A stretch of DNA of 64,000 bases, from positions 30,713,001 to 30,777,000 of the forward strand of contig CM060189.1 in assembly GCA_030549335.1 (NCBI GenBank), in the 5' to 3' direction. Shown here in pieces: positions 25,096 to 36,259 of the stretch. Each line of letters begins with the position of its first letter. The first letter of the stretch is position 1. A program made the translations under genes and the position numbers. Source of the DNA: Pontederia crassipes. Lineage: Eukaryota; Streptophyta; Magnoliopsida; Commelinales; Pontederiaceae. A model generated the notes under the pieces. It saw only the letters and a program-made list of their open reading frames with translations, searched no databases and had not been told where the DNA came from.

Positions 25096-26554
25096 AGACC
25101 GAACTCATTACTAGGTCGCGATTGGTCCAATCCGATCGGCTTCCATCGGATTAAATTGAATTTTATTAAAATAAATTTATTTATAATAATTATAAACATA
25201 TAATATAAGTTACATGATATAGTATATAAATATTGTACTAATAACCTATTAATAATATTAAATATTAATATAACATATTTTTATTTATTAAAAAATTTAA
25301 TAATAAATAATAAGGATTAACATATAAATATAAATATATTATTATTAATGTACTATCTATTATTTAATGATGATAGATTCTATATTAATAAATTTTATCT
25401 TAAATTATTCTTATTTTTTTCTCTAACACTTTCCTTTTTATTTTCTTTATTTATGCCCTTTGATAATTTTCCATCTTAATGTTATTAAATTTAAATACTT
25501 ACCTTTTTATTTTAGTTCATATTTAATTTTATACATATCATATTTCCTCCTCTTTAACCTTTCTTATATTCTTTTCTTTTTTCCTCTTTTAATTTTCCTA
25601 TTTTTATAATTTTTAATTTTTTTCAAATTTGACATTGAGTTGGATTGAACTAGTTCAAGCGGCCTGGTCCACTCCGATGTTAATTACATTGGTTGAGCAC
25701 TGCATGCCACATCCAAGAGAGTGCAATCGTATGCACAATTCGGAGGTGTTCTCACTCATTCTTTTATCATATTTCTTCTCTCCGTAATTCAAGGATAAAA
25801 TCCATATATGCTATTTAGGTTATTTTATTTTTAGTTTGGACATTTTTATTTGAAAGAAAAAAGTATTGCGAATTATATGTTTTAATGTTTGTCAATTTTG
25901 ACTAATTATTACTAGTATTTAATGCTTTTATTTGGTTATTAATTTTTTTAGTTATTATATATTTCATTATGGAGAATTAAATTTTAGTGTCAATTATTCT
26001 AATTAATTAATTTTATTTGGGATTATTAATTGATATGGAATTAGTAATTAGAGCTTGGAGAGTTGAATTAATATGATCTATTAATTTATCCTAGTGTGTT
26101 GAGCAATTAATGCATATTAAATGTAATTTGAATTGATGTGATGCCAATTTGCAAAAACTTCAAATTCTATTGTAATTTAAGATAGTTAATGTGCATGTTT
26201 GTGTGAAATTGAGAGAATGCTAGTTCGTGGATAATATAATTTAATTTACGCATAATATCAATTCAGAGAAATCATAATTCTTATTAAGAGATTAATTTTA
26301 TCTTTTTTCGCTCACATATTTATCTATTTGTTATGGTCCTAAGGCCTAAACTTAATCACCATATTGTATCTATGATGTAATGTTTTCATCATTTTATTTT
26401 ACAAATCCTAATCTCATTTCTTACTAGTTTATGGAATTGGATAATTAATTAATAATTTTTATTTGTGAATTCGGCATATTACACCTGTTATAAATTATTT
26501 GATTGACTAGTAAACTTGCTACCTTTTTTATTTTACTAAAATCTTTTGCGTTGT
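25096..26554. other. AT-rich spacer with a probable decayed repeat
   Basis: Bases about 25100-25680 are flanked by GGTCCAATCCGATCGG-like and CAAGCGGCCTGGTCCACTCC-like words, with an AT-rich core. They resemble edges seen near 3.6-4.5 kb and 32.3 kb. I could not find clean termini. Nothing is recognisable in 25.7-26.5 kb. Confidence 0.4.
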
Positions 26555-26771
26555 CTTCCAAGACCATTGCATCAGAACCCAACATATATACACAGAACCA
26601 TCATTTTTAGATTCCCTCCATGAAGGGCACATTTTTGTTGAACCACAAAAGGATCCGTTGGAGTGCCCATCTGAATAGAGTTTGGAACACCGGTTGCATG
26701 GGCACTTGAGGCTGAGGCCGCATCATGTCTCAAGGATGGATCTCCAATATGAAGGGAGTTTGGTGGCCTCA
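26555..26771 (-). pseudogene. EIL C-terminal region fragment
   Basis: Minus-strand translation contains PNSIQMGTPTDPFVVQQ, matching [17 protein letters not shown] of the intact EIL protein. An upstream PNSLHIGDPSLRHD matches its [14 protein letters not shown]. On the nucleotide level it corresponds to about 36479-36725, with internal gaps. Neither the DNA-binding domain nor the true C-terminus is present. It lies on the same strand as the intact gene and is a third EIL relic, separate from the array. Confidence 0.85.
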
Positions 26772-27188
26772 GCAAAAAAAGATAAGTCGATAGATAACAT
26801 TCATGCTACATGGGTGTGATTTGGAGTCAAAATGACAATTTTGGATCTTGTTGGTTGTTGCAATAAACTTCTCATGACCATAATATATAGTGGCCCCCTA
26901 CAACCAGTTTGATGTCATTGTAAGCTTGTGATAACCCGTCATGGACCGGGACAGAAGTGGTCGTGGTGATAATGCAACAGTTGTGTCAAGTATTTTGTTG
27001 TGTGGGTCATGAAAGATTTGTTTTGGCCACAATAAAAAAACTTATCTCATATTGAGCTCATAAGTCTCAGGTTGCAACATAGCCCTTGTGACCACAACAA
27101 AAGTCAATTTTGCACAGAATTAATCCTTTTCTCAAAAGAAAGAACGAACTCCTGAGAATCATCAAACCAAGGAGTACTCATATAAAAA
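26772..27188. other. Spacer, nothing recognised
   Basis: Non-coding sequence between the EIL fragment and the CACTA-type terminus, with no repeat edge seen. Confidence 0.35.
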
Positions 27189-27420
27189 ATTTTACAAGAA
27201 AAAAGAGAATTTCCGACGGATGTTTTCCGACGGTCAAAGATCTTTCTCAATTTTTAAAAGATTTTTCGACGGATAAGTAAATTCCTCGGAAGTAGATATG
27301 CAAAAGTTTATAACGGTTGTGTCCATCAAAATTTTTGACGGATCTACAGTCAGAGCCTGACTTTTGGACGGATCAAGATCCATCGAAAGTTTAGATGGTT
27401 ATAACCATCGGAATTCAAAT
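27189..27420. mobile_element. Degenerate CACTA (En/Spm-type) terminus
   Basis: It begins TTTTACAAGAAAAAAGAG, close to the usual CACTACAAGAAAAAA start. It is followed by TTCCGACGG- and GACGGAT-type sub-terminal words in both orientations up to about 27415. No transposase and no matching second end are visible nearby. I infer a broken non-autonomous element. Confidence 0.6.
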
Positions 27421-28578
27421 TAAATATATTATGTTATCTTATTAACGTGACATTTATATATTTACATATCTTTCATATGTACTCTATTATATTTTATATA
27501 TATGAATACTTTAATGGAACATGTTTTTATTTGAGGCGAAAACTATTGGACCAGTGGATTAGAACTTTGAATCTATTATTTGTTTATAACGTAACTAATT
27601 CTTAATTCATTATGCTTTTTTTGACATTTTTAGTTGAGGCATTAATTGTTACAATTTAAATATCAGTGTGTAGTGGCCTATTGTCAATTATGATCTATCT
27701 CATATCCTCATTTTAGTAAGATTCAAATTGTGGGTAAACAAATTTACCCCTATTCCTTTTAGTATCCTAAATTCCAAGGACTTCTACATCTTATATTTTA
27801 TGTCGCTATATATCTTTCTTTAAATTTCTATTTTAGGAAGGTTGTCTAAAAAATTAGTGTTTATTATTAGCTATCAAGATAATTATTATTTCTGAAAGGA
27901 TGATAACATAGGCTTTCATTTTCTCTCTTTCCTTATTTCTTTGTCTAGATCTTTCAACGTCTACGGTAGAAGTTTCATCGGATTGGATCAACCCAGTGAA
28001 TCCGACCCGACCAAACTCAATGAGTCATCAAGTACATATTGGGATTCCCTATCTTGAATAGACTCGATCCGATGAGCAAATTTTTTATTATTTATATTTT
28101 AAAATTTTTTATTTAAGTTCAAAATTTTATTTGATTTAAAATTAAAATATATTTTAAGTATGGAAATAATAGTTAAATATTAGGAAAACTTATTTTATAC
28201 TTTAAAATAAATATAAATAATTATGTATATGTAAGAAAAAATTTTAAAAGGTGGTTGTATGACTTTTTTATCCAAGCAAAATCAGTCGGATCAAATTGAG
28301 TTTGAATGGGTCAGGTTCAACCCGACGACCAATGAATAGCCCTACTTTAGTGTTAATTTGATATGCGGTTGGGGAATGAAAAGATAAAACCCTAGCCAAA
28401 TTGATGAGTCGATGAGTCAAACTTAGGACCAAACTCGATACTTGATAACCAACATGGAAATCACTAGTGCACTTTGTTAAACAGTTTTTCATTATACACT
28501 GGTCTCCTTTCTATTGAAAAGTAGTTGGCACTAGTGTTACTTTTTACTGAAAAGTAGTTGGAACTAGTGTTATATAAA
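27421..28578. other. AT-rich spacer, no gene
   Basis: Bases about 27960-28350 have GGATTGGATCAACCC/GGTTCAACCCGACG words at both ends around an AT-rich core, like the MITEs further right. A clean terminal repeat was not found. A short duplication (GAAAAGTAGTTGG, about 50 bp apart) lies near 28515-28570. Confidence 0.4.
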
Positions 28579-29190
28579 ATTAATGTAACGTCCTCAAAAT
28601 TTGGCTCAATTTAAATTTACGAAACCCTAGGCGACGTTATTTTTCATAAATCTAATTACATAAAACTTTGCAACGAAAACATAATAATAAACAATAATAT
28701 CATAACTGTGAAAGACTTTATAATTAAAATCCCAAGATACATAAACTGACCCACGGGCTAATAGGCTCTAACGTATACCCAATAGAGGGTTCATCATATA
28801 TAAATGAGTTCAGGTGTAGTACATGAGTCAATAAAGGCCCATAAGACATACATATTTAACCCTTATAAGGGTTCATCATCATGACATAGTAAAAGTAAAT
28901 AACTTGGGCCGTAGCCCGACAGACTCATGTGCAATGTCGTCGTCACGAGGCTCTCGCCGCCAAACCTAAGCCTCCTCCATACCTGCACAGATCCATGGGG
29001 TGCAAAGGATTTCTCCCGTTAAGTATGTTGAGGCTCATGCATGCTATGATCTTATACATAATCTCTACATGTCATGGCATATGCATTTCATCATCATGAA
29101 ATATAAATCATATGCATGCTATGAGCTACTTATGCATACTACATGGCATGTGAACATATCATCATGGCAAGATAAGATAATGCTCGTGAG

Positions 29191-31140
29191 CCGGATCTGG
29201 ATGATCCAGGCTCGCGGGCAGCGGGTTGGCGGGTTTGTAACGGGTCCGGAATTTTAAAAGGGGTACAGGTGTCACGTGTTGCCCTCACGTGCTCTGTCGC
29301 ACCAGGCTGGTCTGCAGCTGCAGGCGTCCTTGCTGTTGACTGCCGCGGCGACGGAGGGTGTCGGCCGGCAACCACCTCCGCCCACGACGCCATGTTGCCG
29401 GGGTATTGCGGTCGGAGGATGAAGCTGTCAGTCCCGGCGCAGAGGATGACTGACTGTGGGAGGGCGCCACCCTCACGCATCTCCACCACGACAGACATGG
29501 TATACAGATCCGACGACCCGAGGGGGGAAGAACTACCGAAATAGGGTCCTCGATCTGCCGGGCCACTGCCATCGCAATCTCCGGCCTCTGGAGATGTAGC
29601 GGAAGACCGTGAATATCCACCCTTGCGATGTATCCCAGCTGACACTGTGACTGCTCCGTCGACTGTCTTCCATGGCCGATTCCAGTGGGGGCCGTTGATT
29701 TCTCCAATGATGCAGCCGTTGAGTAGGTCGACTCTCCGCTGGATCTTCGGCGACCACGGGATTGCAATAGGAGTTGGGTGAGTCGCCGTCAATGAGAGAA
29801 TGTGCTGTGATCTGGTGGGTGGGCGTTCCGGTGGACAGCCGTGGGGACAGGTCGACTTCCGGTGCCCCTCTCCTCTGCAGCGGAGGCATCTAAGTGGGCC
29901 TGAGCACCTGCGCGCGAAGTGACCGGACTCAAGGCACCTGTAGCAATGCGAAGGAGGTCGACGGAGGGAGCGGTTATCACGGGACTGAGCGAAGGTGGTC
30001 CACCTGTCGGCGAGGTGCTGTGTCCTGCGACGCATCCTGGGTGCCGAAGGATAGGCAGGTGGCGCCGCCAACAGAGGGTGCCAAGGGCAGAGAGTGGCGC
30101 CGCCAACAGGGGGTGCCGGAGGCGGAAGGTGGAGCCGCCGGCAGGGAGTGCCGGAGGCGGGAGTGACCTAGGCGGGCGTCAGCGTTACACTAAAGGAGAT
30201 ACTGCCTTACCCTGTAGTGCATATTCCTTGCTGCGTTAAATATATTTAATGTACGATACTAGATTTGGAGCGCGTTCTTCTCCTCTTTTCCATCAATGCA
30301 AAAAATGAAAAGCTGAAAGCTGTAACTACTTCTTTATACAAGGATTTTTCTTCTTTGTTTCCTTCCCTAGCATGCTTTAGGCTTTTGACACACTGTTGTG
30401 ATCACTGACTGTGTGTTTTAATTAATTAATATTCACAAGTCAATAGTTTGTAAACCAGAACTAACAAGGCATGGTTGTTACTTTCATGTTGGAAACACAA
30501 GAATAATTGTGATTGTATTCAGCGCACATCTTAGACTGTTACAACATGAATGGATTTTCAATGGCTTATATCTGATCTTTATGCAATATGTTAGTTGTAT
30601 CTGGTATTAAATGCCAAGTCCTTGTTTATTGTAGAAGTTACATAACTTTTTCTCTCTGACCATATTACTTGAAGAGGGTTTCCAAGAGCATTAGGCCTCT
30701 TTAGCAAGAATTCAGATATTGTTCTCATATTGTTCTGTTCCTTGAATAAATTGGAATTCAATAGGTTTTTTCATGTTTTCCTTTTTATAGGTTTTCACAA
30801 GAGAAGATATGGTACATAGATCAGATTTTCAAGGTCTTATCTTTGGTATGTTATGTAGTAATTGCCACTATCATTTCTAATAAATATATGAAGCTGCAAT
30901 CAAATTTCATTATTTTTTCTGATGTAATTCTCAGTATAATTACTTCTAAAAGGTTTTTAGTGCAATGAATAGTTTTGGTGCCTAGAGTTTTTTTATTCTA
31001 TATTTTTTTGAGGGTGGTGCTTAGAGATGTTATCGAATGAATGCATCATGGTTCTACTTGGCTTGCCTTACTATGTTGATGAACTCGCTACCTTTCTTTA
31101 TAATTTGACATCATGACACATGCTACCACATTTAATCTTA
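29191..31140. mobile_element. Insertion of unknown type inside the solo LTR
   Basis: The sequence switches at about 29190 from LTR-like AT-rich DNA to GC-rich DNA and returns to LTR-like DNA at about 31140. It carries the zinc-knuckle pseudogene, followed by about 0.9 kb of T-rich, intron-like DNA (30240-31140). The words TGTAACG (29236) and CGTTACA (about 30183-30189) form an inverted pair around the GC-rich part. I found no convincing target duplication, so the class is open. Confidence 0.5.
29285..30106 (-). pseudogene. Zinc-knuckle (CCHC) protein relic of transposon type
   Basis: Minus-strand translation shows two adjacent zinc knuckles, CYRCLESGHFARRC and CLRCRGEGHRKSTC, near 29850-29940. 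A segment like the RNA-binding region of such proteins follows but needs frame changes: ARVDIHGLPLHLQRPEI appears in another frame near 29565-29630. The end returns to the first frame (SVVVEMREGG and WAEVV, near 29380-29500). At least two frameshifts are needed. Such proteins are common as LINE ORF1-like or captured sequences in plants. I cannot say which one this was. Confidence 0.65.
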
Positions 31141-32517
31141 AATTTATAATGTGCAAATCATGATAGCGAGACGGCTATTAGCCCCTGACTATCAAATTTG
31201 AGGCTGAGAGCATAAAGACTTAAACTTCTCATAACAATGGCATATCTGTTTTTTATCTTGAAACTTCCCATTCTGACTTTGATTGACCGCTAATCACATA
31301 ATGTGATGACTACTCAAATCGAACGATCGCTGATATATCGATCGATCGTTATTTCGGACGACCGAGACTGGCCGCTAATCACAGAAGCTATGATTCTTCC
31401 AAATTAGACGACTGGTGGGGTATCGAGTCGACCGTTGGACAGAGTTCAAGACTACATATGTCTTCAAAACGGTCGATCAATAATGTATCGGTCGTCCGTT
31501 CTGAGACGACAGACACACGATTTTTATATATTTTCTTTTCAATTTTGTATACATTGACCTACTGAATACATATTGACTTCCAAAATATTATATGAGACAT
31601 TTTTTAACATTCTGAACACTCTAATCATGATCCACATGGGATTTTCACATAAAGTCCTCTAACATGCTAATCAAGAACATAAATGTACATGAGCTCTAAA
31701 TATTTTCATAATAACTAACATAACGATAATAAACATTCTAATACAAAGCATAATGAGCAATAGAGTATGAAACTATGAAACACATGGCATTCTAATCATG
31801 GATAGTAATAGAATAATAATCTAAAGAAACATGAAGCATCAAATGCATATTCCTTAAATCTTCATCTAAGAACAAAGAGTTTGTTCTTTAATTCCTAATT
31901 CACACAATCAAACATCATTAGAGAAAAAATTAGGATGGGTGAATCCCTTCAAACATATCTTATTTAGCTTATATCTTAAATCCTAGCTTTTCTTCTTTTT
32001 TTCTCTAGCTTCAATGGAGAGGTATTACCTACTGTAGCTCCAAAATGATGCTTTCTTGATGTGCTGGCCGAATGGATGGAAAAGAGAAAGAGAGATGTGA
32101 TGAGTGTGGAGCTTGCTATTTATTGCACAAGGAGTGGGGTTGTTGGTCGGCTGGTAGGCGGAGTGGGGGAGAGTGTAAGTTGCGGCTGTAGGCTTCTTTA
32201 CTTTGTTTTCCCTTTTTTTTCATTTAGCCTGATGTTACAATTAAGCCATACATACTGGTCCAACCATGAACTAACCCATCGGTCCAATTTAATTTTGTAA
32301 AAATTGCATTTTTACAACGAACAGATTGAACCCGGGCGATACCTTGCGCAAAACTAGGTTGACCGGAAAAATTGATTCAATCCAATTTCTATAAATAATG
32401 AAAAATTGCATAATATATTCAAAAAGTAGAAAAGTAAGGAAAGTAAATTTTACTATAGAAAGTGGAAGAATAGGAAGGAGAGTAAAATAAGTAAATAGTA
32501 GAATTTATGGGATGAAT

Positions 32518-33056
32518 TAGGGGTGTTAGAAAAACCCGAGTAACCCGAAAAAATTACCCAAAAAACTGAATTAAAAAAATAAAAAATTAGTAGCCTGAAT
32601 ATAATTTAGGATGATTTTTAATAAATTAAAATCCATCCGAAAAAGTCAGGGATCGTGGAGACCTTTTTATTTATAATTTTTATATAATTAATACATATGT
32701 TATCAATTCTTTTATGATATATATAATATTTTTGTATAAATTTTTATACTTTTCTATCACATTATCAAACTCTAATTTAATAACTTTAAAAATTTTAGTA
32801 GTATATTTTATATTTAATATGAAATTTAATATCTTTATATTAAATTTAATTTATTATATATTTTAAAACTATAATTATATAAAAGTAGAGCCTCGAAAAA
32901 AATACTAGAAAAAATCGACCTGCTAGAGGTTGGGTTTTATTTTTTTTCAAAATGGTTGTAGGGTGGGTTTTTTTAATTTTAGAAACTGACTTGAAAAATA
33001 GTGGTTGATTTTTTTAGACCAAAAATCTAACCCGACCCGAACTACTTTCACCCCTA
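32518..33056. mobile_element. hAT-type MITE with perfect 8-bp target duplication
   Basis: The termini are TAGGGGTG and CACCCCTA, and sub-terminal CCCGA/CGGG words lie inside both ends. The flanks are GGATGAAT (32510-32517) and GGATGAAT (33057-33064). At 539 bp, AT-rich and non-coding, it fits a non-autonomous hAT element. Confidence 0.88.
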
Positions 33057-33825
33057 GGATGAATTAAAAAAATTATAATAAAGAAAGTAATTGTATTTGA
33101 AAGCTAAGAATATGTGAAAATAGTAATAAAGAAAAGATAAATTGTTCATAAAATCCTGATATATAATAAATTATTCGTAAAATCCTAAAATAGGAAGATG
33201 AACAAACAAAATTATTATAACATTTTAGTAAAGAAGGTGGAAGAATAGGAAAGGAGAGAAAAAAAATAAAAAGGTATATTTTATGGGATGAATTAAAAAA
33301 GGTAAACTAAATAAAGAAAGAGAAAATTATTCACATAATTCTTAAATAATAAGATGAAAAATTAAATTTATTATAAAGGATATGTAAAAATATTTAAAAA
33401 ATTATTAATGTCTGCTTATTGTAAAAATGATAATCAATATGCTTTTATTTTGTTATTTTGTCCATTTTTTTTCCTTTTTATCTTTCTTTCTTTTCATTGT
33501 TTAATATAAAAAATATATTATTCATTTTAAAACATAAAATAAATTTTTTATAGTTAAATATTATTTTAATATTTTATTTTAATAGCTTTACATTTTAATA
33601 TAACATAAATATAAAATTAATTGAAAACTAAAATTATAAATGTTCGAATCGATGGATTGGGTTCAGATTTTCTAACCAACCTGCCCCAACCAATGATTAG
33701 ATCATGGTTGGTTTGGATTAGATCCGACCAGACCTAGCATAGATCGGGTCAGGTCGAATCGTCGAGAATATCGGGAGGACTCAACGTGACAAATACCCTT
33801 GGATTTTAAAAACATTGGTTGTAGC

Positions 33826-34592
33826 TAGGGGTTCACCAGGCCGGTGAACCCAATGACTCAACCCGGACTGACCTAATTTGGATCATCGATGGTCGGGTCG
33901 GACCCGACCCAACGACCCAAATATTTTTTTTATTTTTTCCTTTTTTATTTAAACTTAAGCTTATATTTGATTAAAAAATTAAAATAATTAAAATTAAATT
34001 TTATTATTATTTTAGAATTTAGTTTTTTCCTTTACTTTAATTTCATTAACTTGGAGTTCTTTCTTTAAAAAATTCTATCTTTCTTAAAATATCTTAAACA
34101 TTTCCTATAGGTTTAGCACCCTTTTCAAGGAATCTATTAGGAAAAAAATTAAGACCTCGTGCTCCCGAGTAGGGAAGAGAACAAAAAAAAAGCAAACGAT
34201 GGTGGCCGTGGTAGATTCGAGCCCCAAGTTGGAGGATTGGGCGAGTGCTTTTCATCTCTCGGGGAGGGCAAGCCTAGAGGAAGTTTTAGTCATTGTAGAA
34301 ATTTCATTCTCGCTTCAATTGAAATCTCCCATTGAAGAAATACACAATTAACGATATATTCATTCAATATATTCTTTTTTTAGAAGATAAATTATCACAT
34401 TTAATAGTAATGATTTGAAACACTACTTTTTACACTATTTCGAAAACCTAAGAAGACCCGACCTAAACTGGGTCGGGTTGGGTCGAGTTTGGCCTTCAAA
34501 AGACCTCTAACCCCACCCAACCCTACCAAATTAATTTGGTCGAATCGAGTTTGTTCACGGGTTGGTTTCAATCCGACCTGTGAACACTCCTA
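33826..34592. mobile_element. Probable hAT-type MITE, older
   Basis: The ends TAGGGGTTCACC and GTGAACACTCCTA are imperfect inverted repeats. Both carry CCGACC/GGTCGG-rich sub-terminal sequence. The flanking octamers GTTGTAGC and GTTGTGAC agree at six of eight bases, consistent with an eroded target duplication. No coding sequence is present. Confidence 0.6.
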
Positions 34593-34604
34593 GTTGTGAC
34601 CCAA

Positions 34605-35775
34605 TATCAAAAGCAATGTTATTAAAATCGAATTGGATCGACCAATTTGATCGAGTCTGGTCCGATTCGATTCGAAGCCAAAATCGGAATAACATTATGA
34701 CCGGGAAAAAAATTGTTACACCAGTATAAACCGGTGAAACGGAGGAACCTGGTTCAACTAAAAAACTGAAAAAAAATTCAAAAACCACTTGAAAGGAAAG
34801 AAAACGATGGAAAGAACAAAAGGGGAAAGTAATATATTTACATCAATGAAAACAGTAAAACGAACTTAACAGGAGAAATAATGGAGAGAGAGGAACAAAG
34901 GTAACAGGAAAGCAAAATAAATAAAGAAGAGAGAGGAAGAAATGAAAAAATGAAAATAAGAATATGAATAAGAAGATATAGAAGTGATTTACTGTAATAG
35001 TAAATTAATATATTGTTAATAGTGATAAAACACAGGATTAATGAAGAGAGAGGGAAAATGGAAAAAAGGTAAAATAAGGAAGAGAGAAAGTACGAAATGG
35101 AAAAAATAAGTAAAATAAAAATAAAATATAAGAGTGATTTATTAAAATAGTAAAAATAAATAAAAAAATAAGTAGTCGAATAACTCGATTATCCGACCCG
35201 ATCCAAATCGGATCGGATTGGGTCAAGTTTAGCTTTCAAAAGACCTATACTTGTAGCCCCATCTCAAAAGTAATGTTATTCGATTCGAAGCCAAAATCGA
35301 AATAACAATCTGATTGGGGAAAAAACGGTTACACCAGTATAAACCAACGAATAGGAGGAACCTGGTTCAACTGAAAAAGTGGAAAATATTCAAAAACCAC
35401 TTGAAAGGAAAGAAAAAGATGGAACGAACAAAAAGGAAAAGTAATATATTTACATCAAAGAAAAACAGTAAAACGAACTTAACAGGAGAATTAATGGAGA
35501 GAGAGGAAGAAAGGTAAACAAGGAAAGCAAAATAAATGAAGAGAGAGGGAGGAAGGAATGGAAAAACTAAAATAAAATAAGAATAGGAAAATATAAGAGT
35601 GATTTACTGTGATAGTAATTAATATATTGTTAATAGTGATAAAACGCAGAGTTAATGAAGAGAGAGGGAAAATGGAAAAAAGGAAACTAAAATTAAGGAA
35701 GAGAGAAACGACCAAATGGAAAATATAAGTAAAATAAAAATAAAACATAAGAGTGATTTATGATAAAAAAAATTA
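34605..35775. repeat. Direct duplication of an AT-rich segment (two copies, offset about 660 bp)
   Basis: Copy 1 spans about 34605-35160 and copy 2 about 35268-35775. They share words such as TTACACCAGTATAAACC (34714 and 35329), CAAAAACCACTTGAAAGG and AAACGAACTTAACAGGAGAA, in the same order with scattered differences. The A/G-rich content gives spurious basic ORFs. Confidence 0.85.
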
Positions 35776-36259
35776 ACATATTATTAATAGCACTTAAGGG
35801 TAAATAAAATTTAATAATCATCCATCAATATTAAGTATTAATAATGTTAGAGTCATTTTATTATCAATAATAATATTTTAAAATATAATAAATAAATATT
35901 TTTATGTAAGTATTTCTATTTTAGTAGGTTAATAATTTTTTAATAATAATATAATATTTGATGTGTAAGCATCTTTAAAATTATTATAAATAATGTTATT
36001 TTAATAATATTTGATTATATCCCATCGAATCTGGTCGTGGACGAAAACATTTTTCAAAACCTTCCACTGGCAATTTATGAACTATGAAGGCATATGGGCA
36101 CTGTATTCATACGGGAAAGTCATCAAAACATGAGATTAATATTGCATTTTGATCTCACTTATTTCTATAAATCTATTTGTAAGCATTTACAATTAAATAA
36201 TCTGTATTTTCCCTTCTCTCTCTCTCTCTATGTATTCAACTCCTACTTTTCCATAAAAT
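35776..36259. other. 3' flank of the EIL gene
   Basis: AT-rich DNA downstream of the EIL stop codon, presumably including the 3' UTR. A CT microsatellite lies near 36214-36229. No other gene is seen. Confidence 0.5.

Larger units (their letters stand above)
28584..32239 (-). mobile_element. Solo LTR of a chromovirus-like family, split by a roughly 2-kb insertion
   Basis: The left edge TGTAACGTCC and right edge TGATGTTACA match the LTR ends of the element at 16.9-25.1 kb. A perfect 5-bp duplication ATTAA flanks it (28579-28583 and 32240-32244). The left 0.6 kb and right 1.1 kb together approximate one LTR. A degenerate GGTCGACC-type palindrome cluster sits near 31320-31500, the expected distance from the right end. 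There is no gag or pol. The middle (about 29190-31140) is foreign. The minus orientation is inferred from the resemblance of its ends to that element. Confidence 0.82.

Noticed and set aside
29236..30189. TGTAACG/CGTTACA as termini of a separate LTR-like element
   Set aside because: No matching direct repeats inside, no target duplication outside and only seven paired bases; kept only as a note.
30792..30833. Possible captured exon between AG and GT
   Set aside because: The short translation matches nothing I recognise and no second exon could be joined to it.
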